Assembly (NCBI GenBank): GCA_963734965.1
Contig: CAVTJK010000004.1
Span: 744,001 to 808,000, forward strand
DNA length: 64,000 nucleotides
DNA from: UBA4742 sp963734965
GTDB taxonomy: Bacteria > Actinomycetota > Acidimicrobiia > Acidimicrobiales > Acidimicrobilacustridaceae
Direction: 5' to 3'
Shown: piece after piece, positions 55,343-64,000 of the stretch
How the letters are laid out: each line of letters begins with the position of its first letter
Numbering within the stretch: position 1 is the first letter of the stretch
Notes under the pieces: generated by a model
Told to the model about the DNA's origin: nothing
What the model saw: only the letters and a program-made list of their open reading frames with translations
Databases searched by the model: none
Program-made: the position numbers and the translations under genes

Positions 55343-56851
55343 ATGAGCACCCACTACGTCGTAGTCGACGGCTCGAACATCGCGACCGAAGGACGGTCCC
55401 TGCCCAGCCTTCGCCAACTCGACGAAGCCGTTCGAGCCTTTCTCACCGAGCACCCCGCCGATCAGCTGACGGTGGTCGTCGACGCCACCTTCGGGCATCG
55501 CATCGATCCTTCCGAACGACCGGCCTACGAAGAGGCCGTCTTGGCCGGTGAGCTCGTGAGCCCGCCCGCCGGCGCCATCGGACGAGGCGACGCCTTCGTC
55601 CTGCAGATCGCCGACAGGGCCAACGCCGTGATCCTCTCCAACGACTCGTTCCAGGAGTTCCACGGCCAGTACCCGTGGCTGTTCGACGAGGGCCGCCTGA
55701 TCGGCGGCAAACCCGTGCCCGGCCTCGGCTGGGTGTTCCTGCTCCGGACGCCGGTCCGGGGCCCGGCCAGCCGCCGCTCGGTCAAAGACGCCCGGTCGGC
55801 GTCGGTCCGCCAGCGGGGCGGCAGCGAGGCCGAGGGCAGCGGGCGGCGCCGAGCCGGGACCAAGAAGGCCACGGCCGGCCGGACCACGCCCCCGAAGAAG
55901 GCCTCTACCCGCCCGACCCCGACGGCCCCGCCTGGTGGGGCGGACGGCGGCCGGGGGGCCCGGCGGCGACGGGGCCCGGCCAAGCCGACCGATCAGCTCA
56001 ACGAGCTGCTCCCCTTCATCGACTTCGTCTCGGCCCACCCCGTGGGGTCACAGGTCGACGCCACCATCGACAGCTTCAGCTCACACGGCGCCTACGCGCT
56101 CATCGATGGTGTGCGGTGCTACATCCCGCTCAAGTCGATGGGCGACCCACCACCGGCACGAGCACGCGACATCTTCACCATCGGAGAGACGCGCCAGTTC
56201 GTCGTCAGCTCTGTCGATGCACCGCGTCGCGGGATCGATTTGGCCATGACGGAGAGCGATTCAGCGACTGAAGTAGTGTCACACCCACTGCCACTTGGGG
56301 TTCCAATCGGAACAGTTGCGCGTCCCGTCGAACGTGACGCGCGAAGGAAAGCCGCCACTGACACGGTCGGCACTGCTACAAATTCACTAGCAGACCATCC
56401 CGCCGAGGAGGCGCCGGTGACACCAGCAAAGAAAGCTGCAGCCAAAAAGGCGACAGCGAAGAAGGCACCCGCACGCAAGACCGCAGCTCGCAAGGCTCCG
56501 GCTCGCAAGCGGACTGCGAAGAAGGCGCCCGCGCGCAAGACGGCGGCCAGGAAGGCTCCGGCACGCAAGCGGACCGCGAAGAAAGCGCCCGCGCGCAAGA
56601 CCGCAGCCCGCAAGGCTCCGGCACGCAAGCGGACCGCCAAGAAGGCAACCGCCCGCAAGGCACCCGCACGCAAGACCGCAGCCCGCAAGGCTCCGGCACG
56701 CAAGCGGACCGCCAAGAAGGCAACCGCCCGCAAGGCACCCGCACGCAAGACCGCAGCCCGCAAGGCTCCGGCACGCAAGCGGACCGCCAAGAAGGCAACC
56801 GCCCGCAAAGCCCCGGCCCGCAAGGCTGCCGCGCGGCAGGCGTTGATCTGA
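55343..56851 (+). CDS. NYN/Zc3h12a-like RNase + S1-like domain + histone-H1-like tail
   Basis: Protein of 502 residues with a rare domain order. Residues 1-140 are a NYN/PIN-like nuclease: VVVDGSNIATEG (6-17), VVVDATFGHRID (45-55), RGDAFVLQIADRANAVILSND (81-101), with candidate acidic metal ligands Asp9, Asp47, Asp83, Asp91 and Asp101. A basic disordered linker (141-215) follows. Then comes an S1/OB-like domain (about 220-302; VGSQVDATIDSFSSHGAYAL). Residues 361-502 are a Lys/Arg/Ala repeat tail built from KKAPARKTAARKAPARKRTA, like histone H1 or Hc1. It is probably an RNA-processing enzyme anchored to nucleic acid; this function is inferred. No clear ribosome site is visible. A strong terminator follows. 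Confidence 0.85.
   Translation: MSTHYVVVDGSNIATEGRSLPSLRQLDEAVRAFLTEHPADQLTVVVDATFGHRIDPSERPAYEEAVLAGELVSPPAGAIGRGDAFVLQIADRANAVILSNDSFQEFHGQYPWLFDEGRLIGGKPVPGLGWVFLLRTPVRGPASRRSVKDARSASVRQRGGSEAEGSGRRRAGTKKATAGRTTPPKKASTRPTPTAPPGGADGGRGARRRRGPAKPTDQLNELLPFIDFVSAHPVGSQVDATIDSFSSHGAYALIDGVRCYIPLKSMGDPPPARARDIFTIGETRQFVVSSVDAPRRGIDLAMTESDSATEVVSHPLPLGVPIGTVARPVERDARRKAATDTVGTATNSLADHPAEEAPVTPAKKAAAKKATAKKAPARKTAARKAPARKRTAKKAPARKTAARKAPARKRTAKKAPARKTAARKAPARKRTAKKATARKAPARKTAARKAPARKRTAKKATARKAPARKTAARKAPARKRTAKKATARKAPARKAAARQALI
56459..56851 (+). repeat. Tandem coding repeats of the H1-like tail
   Basis: Three 60-bp units (56459-56518, 56519-56578, 56579-56638) are followed by two 75-bp units (56639-56713, 56714-56788), which carry an extra KKATA-type five-residue insert, and a partial unit to the stop. 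Units are near-identical at the DNA level (for example CGCAAGGCTCCGGCACGCAA), so the array can expand or contract by slippage. Confidence 0.9.
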
Positions 56852-56871
56852 CGACCTCAGGTCGAACGGCC

Positions 56872-56912
56872 ACAGCCCCACTCCGGACCGGAGTGGGGCT
56901 GTCGTCGTTTTG
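56872..56912 (+). terminator. Strong intrinsic terminator
   Basis: ACAGCCCCACTCCGG pairs perfectly with CCGGAGTGGGGCTGT around a single A (56872-56902), followed by CGTCGTTTT. It is a classic rho-independent terminator just after the NYN/H1-tail gene and before ettA. Confidence 0.9.
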
Positions 56913-57011
56913 GGCTCCGACCAGCCGGTCGCGTCGGCGCCGGGGAGGGCTTCGAGGCGCAGCAGGCCGACCGCGGCCAGGCTGTTGGCCAACGGCGTAA
57001 CCTCGGCCGCC

Positions 57012-58691
<1,680 letters not shown>

Positions 58692-58695
58692 CGCC

Positions 58696-59013
58696 ATGTC
58701 GCCTCGGACCATCCGCCGGTTGGTGATCGTCGTCTTCGTGGGCGGCATCGCCGGCATGATCATCGGTTCGATCGCCGACAACAACGGCGTGGCCGTCACC
58801 TTCGGCCTGGTCACCGCGGTGGCGGCCGTCGGGTTGATCCTCGTGACCGCCGTCGCCGATCCGACCGCGCTGGGCTCGAGCGGAGCGGTCGACGAGGTCG
58901 CCGCCGCGTCGGTCGAAGAGCAGGTCGAGCACCTGGTGGCCGAGGGCGCCGACGAGCACCAGGTCCGCGAGCTGGTGCGCCGCGCCGTCGACCTGGGCCG
59001 TCGCCGTCGCTGA
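58696..59013 (+). CDS. Small two-helix membrane protein
   Basis: Protein of 105 residues: basic start MSPRTIRRL, two membrane helices (about 9-27 and 32-54), then a charged helical tail (about 62-105) with EEQVEHLVAEGADEHQVREL that may form an amphipathic or coiled-coil segment. It begins 4 bases after ettA and is probably co-transcribed. No family recognised. Its 3' end faces the nitrilase 3' end. Confidence 0.72.
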   Translation: MSPRTIRRLVIVVFVGGIAGMIIGSIADNNGVAVTFGLVTAVAAVGLILVTAVADPTALGSSGAVDEVAAASVEEQVEHLVAEGADEHQVRELVRRAVDLGRRRR

Positions 59014-59037
59014 CCGGTCCCTCGTCGATGAGCCCGA

Positions 59038-60017
59038 TCAGGCCGACGTCGGCGGCGCCTCGACGGGTGGGCCGAGGCCGGTGTCGACCACCGTCACGCT
59101 CGGCTTGGCCGTCTGGTCGACCAGCAGGCGCAGCACATCGGGTCGCGAGTAGTGGCCGACCGGATCGAACTGCATCCGCTCGGCGCGGGGCGGGCCGGAT
59201 CGATCTCGGCATAGAGGATGCCGGCCTCGCCGCACAGCGGACCAGCGATCACGGTCCCGGTCGGGTCGACGATGACGGCGTTGCCACGAGACATCCAGTC
59301 CTCGTCCCCGCCGGAGTACACCTCGTCGTGTCCGGGAACACCCTCGGGCACGTCGCTGGCGCGCTGGTAGGTGTTCACGCTCACGACGTAGCAACGACCC
59401 TCGCGGGCGATGTAGCGCATCGCGACCAACCAATCCTCCGAGTCGTCCCACGTCGGCGCCAGATAGAGGTCGACGCCCTGGGCGTAGACGGCGGCGCGCG
59501 CCAAGGGCATGTAGTTCTCCCAGCAGATCAACCCGCTCGCCCGTCCGAACGGGGTCTCGATGGCGCCGAGCGTCGATCCGTCACCTTGGCCCCACACGAG
59601 GCGCTCGCCCCCGGTCGGCATGAGCTTGCGATGGCGGAGCACCAGCGCGCCGGTCGGATCGAAGTACAGCAGCGAGCAGTACAGGGTCGATCCGCCGTGG
59701 GGCTCGAGTTCGTCGACACCGACGACCAGGTAGACGCCGTGGGCCGCAGCGATGCGTCCCAGCTCGTCGGTCGCCGGACCGGGCACCTCGACGGCCTGGT
59801 CGATCAGTCGGGCGTACAGCGCGGTCGCTTCGCCGTCCCAGGGCTTGGTGCGCCAGATCCAGTCTGGGTAGCCCGGTACGAACGCCTCGGGGAAGAGCAC
59901 GAGCCCGGCGCCTTCGGCCGCCGCCTTGCCCGTCAGCTCGTCCACCCGAGCGAGGGTGGCCGCCCGATCGAGGAACACCGGTGTGTCCTGCACCGCGGCG
60001 ACGATCAGGGCGGCCAT
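59038..60017 (-). pseudogene. Nitrilase-superfamily hydrolase, frameshifted near 59188
   Basis: Carbon-nitrogen hydrolase close to branch-1 nitrilases. The catalytic triad is visible: Glu in LVLFPEAFVPGYPDW, Lys in LRHRKLMPTGGERLVW and Cys in GLICWENYMPLAR. The main frame gives about 276 residues to ILYAEIDPAR. The typical C-terminal stretch GERMQFDPVGHYSRPDVLRLLVD-like sequence continues in another frame (59187-59038), implying one base missing in the GC run GCCCGCCCCGCG. The joined length of about 326 residues is normal. The active-site part is intact. An assembly or sequencing error is likely; natural truncation is possible. Confidence 0.85.
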
Positions 60018-60044
60018 GGCTGTCCTCCAGGTGTCGATGTCGAG

Positions 60045-61301
60045 CTACTGCGTCGGTCCCATGATCATCCCCGCGCCGACCGTGGCGTTGCTGGCCTCGT
60101 CGATGAGGATGAAGCTGCCCGTGTCGCGGTTGCGACCGTACTCGTCGAAGAACAACGGCGTCGTCGTTCGGAGGCTGACCCGTCCGATCTCGTTGAGCGA
60201 CAACGAGGTTGCGTCGTCGAGGCGGTGCAAGGTGTTGACGTCGAGCTGATAGTGGAGGGACTTGATCATCGCCCGTGCGACCCGCGTCGTGTGCTTGATC
60301 GTGTACTTGGCTCCCTGCCGCAGCGCGTCGGCATCGGACATCCAGCAGATCATCGCATCGATGTCCTGTCCGACGTGGGGTTGGTTGTGGGGCCGGCAGA
60401 TCATGTCGCCGCGCGAGATGTCCAGGTCGTCGGTCAGACTGATCGTCACCGACATCGGGGCGAAGGTCTCGTCCACCAGGCCCTGGGGTCCTTCGATGCG
60501 GTCGATCGTCGACGTGAAGCCCGATGGCAGCACGACGACCTCGTCGCCGGGTTTGAGGACGCCGCCGGCCACGGTGCCCGCGTAGCCGCGGTAGTCGGGG
60601 TAGGCCTCGCTCTGGGGCCGCAGGACGTACTGAACGGGAAAGCGCGGATCGCGCAGGTTGCGATCGGACGCGATGAAGACCTCTTCGAGGTGGTGCAGCA
60701 ACGAGCCGCCCTCGTACCACGGCATGTTCTGCGAGCGGTTGACGACGTTGTCGCCCTCGAGAGCCGAGATCGGGATGACCGCCAGATCGGTGATGTCGAG
60801 CTTGGCCGCGAAGGCGTGGAACTCGTCCTTGATCTGGTTGTAGACCGCCTGGTCGTAGTCCACGAGATCCATCTTGTTGACGCACAGCACCATGTGAGGG
60901 ATGCGCAGCAACGAGGCGATGAAGGCATGGCGGCGCGACTGCTCGAGGATGCCCTTGCGGGCGTCGACCAGGACAAGGGCCAGGTCGGCGGTCGACGCAC
61001 CAGTGACCATGTTGCGCGTGTACTGCACGTGACCCGGGGTGTCGGCGATCACGAACTTGCGCGCCGGCGTGGCGAAGTACCGGTAGGCCACATCGATGGT
61101 GATGCCCTGCTCGCGCTCGGCCCGCAGCCCGTCGGTCAGCAGGGCCAGGTTGGTGTAGTCGTCACCGCGATCGCGGCTCGTGCGCTCGACCGACTCGAGC
61201 TGGTCCTCGAAGATGGCCTTGGAGTCGTAGAGCAGCCGGCCGATCAACGTGCTCTTGCCGTCGTCGACCGAACCGGCCGTCGCCAGCCGCAGCATCTCCA
61301 T
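60045..61301 (-). CDS. cysN: Sulfate adenylyltransferase large (GTPase) subunit CysN
   Basis: EF-Tu-like GTPase that drives ATP sulfurylase, 418 residues. G1 is GSVDDGKSTLIGR at 10-22, G3 DTPGHVQYTRN, G4 NKMDLVD; beta-barrel domains follow. There is no fused APS kinase (CysC) domain, and no cysC is seen nearby. It overlaps cysD by one base, so the two are coupled. It makes adenosine 5'-phosphosulfate for cysteine synthesis or sulfation. Confidence 0.95.
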   Translation of the reverse strand: MEMLRLATAGSVDDGKSTLIGRLLYDSKAIFEDQLESVERTSRDRGDDYTNLALLTDGLRAEREQGITIDVAYRYFATPARKFVIADTPGHVQYTRNMVTGASTADLALVLVDARKGILEQSRRHAFIASLLRIPHMVLCVNKMDLVDYDQAVYNQIKDEFHAFAAKLDITDLAVIPISALEGDNVVNRSQNMPWYEGGSLLHHLEEVFIASDRNLRDPRFPVQYVLRPQSEAYPDYRGYAGTVAGGVLKPGDEVVVLPSGFTSTIDRIEGPQGLVDETFAPMSVTISLTDDLDISRGDMICRPHNQPHVGQDIDAMICWMSDADALRQGAKYTIKHTTRVARAMIKSLHYQLDVNTLHRLDDATSLSLNEIGRVSLRTTTPLFFDEYGRNRDTGSFILIDEASNATVGAGMIMGPTQ

Positions 61302-62206
61302 CAGAAGTAGCCCTCCCGCTTCCTGTCCTCCATCGCCGCCTCGGAGGTGCGGTCGTCGGCCCGGGTCGCGCCGCGCTCGGTGATCCGCGTGGCCGCCACT
61401 TCGGCGATGACGTCGTCGACGGTCGTCGCGCTCGACTCGACCGCGCCCGTGCAGGACGCGTCGCCGACCGTGCGGTAGCGCACCACCATCTCGAAGGCGT
61501 CCTCGTCGTCCATCATCGTGACGAACGGGCTGACGGCCAGCAGCATGCCGTCGCGGCGGAAGACCTCTCGCCGATGGGCGTAGTAGATCGACGGGAGCTC
61601 GATGTTCTCCTCGGCGACGTACTGCCAGATGTCGAGCTCGGTCCAGTTGCTCAACGGGAACACCCGGATGTGCTCACCGTTCTTGTGGCGGCCGTTGTAG
61701 AGGCTCCACAGCTCGGGGCGCTGGTTCTTGGGATCCCACTGGCCGAACTCGTCGCGGAACGAGTACACGCGCTCCTTGGCCCGGGCCTTCTCCTCGTCAC
61801 GGCGAGCACCGCCGAACACGGCGTTGAACCGGTGCTCTTCGATGGCGTCGAGCAGGCTCGTGGTCTGCAGCCGGTTGCGCGACGCCCTCGGACCCGTCTC
61901 CTCGACGACCCGACCGGCGTCGATCGAATCCTGCACCGAGGCGACCACCAACCGGGCCCCGACCGACGCCACCGCTTGGTCCCGGAACTCGATGACCTCC
62001 GGGAAGTTGTGGCCGGTGTCGACGTGCATCACCGGGAACGGCAGCTTGCACGGCCAGAACGCCTTCGCGGCCAGGTGCAGCATCACGACCGAGTCCTTGC
62101 CTCCCGAGAAGAGCAGCACGGGCCGTTCGAGCTCGGCCGCGACCTCACGGATGATGTGGATCGACTCGGCCTCGAGGGCCCTGAGGTTGGTGAGTTCGTA
62201 GTCCAT
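61301..62206 (-). CDS. cysD: Sulfate adenylyltransferase small subunit CysD
   Basis: PP-loop ATP pyrophosphatase-type subunit of ATP sulfurylase, 301 residues. SGGKDS at 34-39 is the PP-motif; HVDTGHNFPEVIEFRD, FGGARRDEEKARAKER and FPLSNWTELDIWQYV are family blocks; it ends DRKREGYF, a conserved CysD tail. The start is ATG at 62206. TTGTCT/TACGTT with 17-base spacing lies just upstream as a weak promoter candidate. It is divergent from cysQ across 66 bases. Confidence 0.95.
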   Translation of the reverse strand: MDYELTNLRALEAESIHIIREVAAELERPVLLFSGGKDSVVMLHLAAKAFWPCKLPFPVMHVDTGHNFPEVIEFRDQAVASVGARLVVASVQDSIDAGRVVEETGPRASRNRLQTTSLLDAIEEHRFNAVFGGARRDEEKARAKERVYSFRDEFGQWDPKNQRPELWSLYNGRHKNGEHIRVFPLSNWTELDIWQYVAEENIELPSIYYAHRREVFRRDGMLLAVSPFVTMMDDEDAFEMVVRYRTVGDASCTGAVESSATTVDDVIAEVAATRITERGATRADDRTSEAAMEDRKREGYF

Positions 62207-62272
62207 GCCGGGCAACCAACGTAGGGTACGGACACCCTGGAGACAAAAGCTGAGCGGGAAGGTCGACAATTC

Positions 62273-63082
62273 GTGCCGAACGAGGACGATAGCGCCCCCC
62301 GACCCGATTCCGGGGCTTCGGCGGCCACCGACGCCGACCACCGCCTGGCCGCCCGGGTGGCGACCGAGGCGGGCAAGCTGCTGGTCGCGCTGCGCGCCCA
62401 GCTGGTCGGCGAGGGCGTCGAGACGGGCCTGCTCAAAGACGAGGGCGACCGCCAGGCCCACGAGCTGATCATGGCCGCGCTGGGGCCTCGCCTGGCCGCC
62501 GGCGACGCCATCCTGTCCGAGGAAGGACGCGACGACGAGGCACGCCTGGAGGCCCCTCGCGTGTGGATCGTCGATCCTCTGGACGGGACCCGCGAGTTCG
62601 GCGAGCCGCCGCGGACCGACTGGGCCGTTCACGTCGCGCTGGTCGCCGGCGGCGCCCCGATCGCCGGCGCCGTCGCCCTCCCGGCGATGGGCCTCACCCT
62701 GGCCACCGATCCCCCGCCGCCGGCGCCGCCGGCCACCACTCGCGCCCCCCGAGTCATCGTGAGCCGAAGCCGCCCGCCCGCCGCCGCCACCTGGCTGGCC
62801 GAGCGACTCGACGGCGAGCTGGTCGAGATGGGGTCGGCCGGGGCCAAGGCCATGGCCGTCGTCCGAGGGGAGGTCGACGTCTACGCCCACTCGGGGGGCC
62901 AGTACGAGTGGGACTCGTGCGCACCCGTCGCGGTGGCCATCGCGGCCGGGCTGCACACGTCGCGACTGGACGGCTCGCCGCTCGTCTACAACAACCGCGA
63001 TCCCTACCTGCCCGACCTGCTCATCTGCCGGCCCGAGTTGGCCGCCCGCGCCCTCGACGCTCTGGGCGACTTCGAGGGCTGA
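62273..63082 (+). CDS. cysQ: CysQ-type 3'(2'),5'-bisphosphate nucleotidase
   Basis: Inositol-monophosphatase-fold enzyme of 269 residues that hydrolyses PAP and controls sulfate-assimilation intermediates. The metal-binding motifs are SEEG (82-85), DPLDGTREF (101-109) and the distal EWDSCAPVAV. Placement divergent from cysDN supports CysQ over a generic IMPase. The start is GTG at 62273. The enoyl-CoA hydratase gene begins one base after its stop. Confidence 0.9.
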   Translation: MPNEDDSAPRPDSGASAATDADHRLAARVATEAGKLLVALRAQLVGEGVETGLLKDEGDRQAHELIMAALGPRLAAGDAILSEEGRDDEARLEAPRVWIVDPLDGTREFGEPPRTDWAVHVALVAGGAPIAGAVALPAMGLTLATDPPPPAPPATTRAPRVIVSRSRPPAAATWLAERLDGELVEMGSAGAKAMAVVRGEVDVYAHSGGQYEWDSCAPVAVAIAAGLHTSRLDGSPLVYNNRDPYLPDLLICRPELAARALDALGDFEG

Positions 63083-63083
63083 C

Positions 63084-63929
63084 GTGGCCGACGACTCGAG
63101 CGACAACGCACCACCCGGTTGGTTCAAGGTCGTTCGCTACGAGGTGGCCGACCGCATCGCCACCATCACCCTCGACCGCCCCCATCGCATGAACGCCTGG
63201 ACCGGCCACATGCACACCGAGTACCGGCGGGCCATCGGACTGGCCGAGTCCGATCCCGACGTACGCGTGATCGTGGTCACCGGGGCCGGACGGGCCTTCT
63301 GCGTCGGCGCCGACTCGGCGGCGCTGTCGGGTCACGTCGAGCGCGGGCGCTACGACCCCGGCACGGCCGACGACCTGGCCGAACCCGGCTACGGCGTGTC
63401 GCCGCAGTTCGACCACGACTTCGCCTTCCACTTCGGGTTGACCAAGCCGGTCATCGCGGCGATCAACGGTCCAGCGGCCGGAGTCGGCCTCGTGCTGGCG
63501 TGCTACTGCGACCTGCGCTTCGCCGTGCCCGGAGCCAAGCTCACCACCGCCCACGGCAAGCTCAACCTGCCGGCCGAGTACGGACTGTCGTGGCTGCTGC
63601 CCCGCCTGATCGGACTCGGACGGGCCAACGAGCTGCTCCTGTCGAGCCGGGTGTTCCTCACCGACGAGGCCTTCGAGCTGGGGCTGGTCAACGCCATGGT
63701 CGCCCCCGACGAGCTGCTCTCGCACACCTACGGGTACGCCGCTCAGCTGGCCGCCACGGTGTCGCGGGGATCGCTGGCCGCGACCAAGCACCAGATCTAC
63801 CTCGACCTCCATCGCGGGGTCGGGCCCAGCGTCGACGAGTCCGCCCGTCGCCTCGGCCAGATGATGACCGAGCCCGACTTCGCCGAAGGCGTCGCCGCCC
63901 TCACCGAGAAGCGGCCGCCCAACTTCTGA
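63084..63929 (+). CDS. Enoyl-CoA hydratase/isomerase family protein
   Basis: Crotonase-fold protein of 281 residues from a GTG at 63084. The oxyanion-hole blocks are GAGRAFCVGADSAAL (about 72-86) and NGPAAGVGLVLACYCDLRFA (about 130-149). One catalytic Glu position is occupied within KLNLPAEYGLSWLLPRLIG. It probably acts on an enoyl- or acyl-CoA in beta-oxidation or a related pathway; the substrate is unknown. It is likely co-transcribed with cysQ. The last 70 bases of the window hold no supportable gene, though AAGGA at the very end could be the ribosome site of the next one. Confidence 0.9.
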   Translation: MADDSSDNAPPGWFKVVRYEVADRIATITLDRPHRMNAWTGHMHTEYRRAIGLAESDPDVRVIVVTGAGRAFCVGADSAALSGHVERGRYDPGTADDLAEPGYGVSPQFDHDFAFHFGLTKPVIAAINGPAAGVGLVLACYCDLRFAVPGAKLTTAHGKLNLPAEYGLSWLLPRLIGLGRANELLLSSRVFLTDEAFELGLVNAMVAPDELLSHTYGYAAQLAATVSRGSLAATKHQIYLDLHRGVGPSVDESARRLGQMMTEPDFAEGVAALTEKRPPNF

Positions 63930-64000
63930 GTCCCGATTGCTCCCGTGCCCGACCCCGCTCGGGCGCCGCGGTCAACCGATGACGCCGGACTTGTGAAGGA

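Noticed and set aside
56459..56851. Possible CRISPR-like array from the 60/75-bp periodicity
   Set aside because: The repeats are contiguous, in frame and lack unique spacers; they encode a protein tail.
61301..63127. Longer cysD frame extending upstream through cysQ
   Set aside because: The conserved CysD start MDYELTNLRALEAES at 62206 and the clear divergent cysQ gene show the extension is non-coding on this strand.

Overview
The window is very GC-rich (about 70% by eye), uses many GTG and some TTG starts, and is densely packed with translationally coupled genes. Gene content points to an actinobacterium, probably a deep lineage such as Acidimicrobiia: the smc-mutM-rnc-acpP-plsX-rpmF-DUF177-SepIVA-like-coaD-rsmD order, a multifunctional E2-E1 Kgd protein instead of separate SucA/SucB, a UvrD2-type helicase with an HRDC tail, a MhuD-type heme monooxygenase and GTP-dependent PEP carboxykinase. 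The lineage is an inference. The region is mostly ordinary chromosome. I saw no insertion sequence, prophage, CRISPR array, tRNA or rRNA.

Layout. 1-8.4 kb: one long minus-strand cluster for lipid synthesis, ribosome biogenesis, DNA repair and chromosome segregation. 8.5-13.9 kb: two small proteins, an uncharacterised Cys-containing protein, and a plus-strand ferric-iron ABC transporter (binding lipoprotein, frameshifted permease, ATPase) behind a promoter whose -10 element overlaps a palindrome. 13.9-14.3 kb: an apparent glycosyltransferase remnant. 14.3-21 kb: recG, a FakA-like DAK2 protein, rpmB, a cold-shock-like protein, pckG and a lone Lrp/AsnC-type domain. 21-26.5 kb: a membrane protein, a ferritin-like protein, a MhuD-like protein, a polysaccharide deacetylase and a large frameshifted flippase/kinase-like membrane protein. 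26.5-31 kb: a MarR regulator coupled to an ABC-2 exporter, a VOC protein and a pirin. 31-37.6 kb: an ECF sigma/anti-sigma pair and a five-gene catabolic-looking minus-strand operon. 37.7-47 kb: galT-galK, a zinc-ribbon membrane protein, a metal/cobalamin-binding-like protein, a PH-SHOCT protein, uvrD2, a DUF2505 protein, a thioesterase and exonuclease III. 47-53.7 kb: kgd, an acyltransferase-SGNH protein and a HAD phosphatase. 53.8-59 kb: an M20 peptidase, a striking NYN nuclease + S1-like + histone-H1-like-tail protein, and the ribosomal ATPase EttA. 59-64 kb: a frameshifted nitrilase, sulfate activation (cysDN, divergent cysQ) and an enoyl-CoA hydratase.

Two window-wide signals deserve attention. 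A dispersed intergenic repeat (core resembling GGATGGCGAAGCGCTCG followed by GGGAGGCCCCGCCGACCGG) recurs at six or more gene ends, once as a tandem duplication of 87 bp. Three otherwise normal long genes each carry one single-base frameshift in a GC-rich tract, which suggests assembly errors unless read support shows otherwise. The most unusual protein is the NYN/S1/H1-tail protein at 55343-56851.
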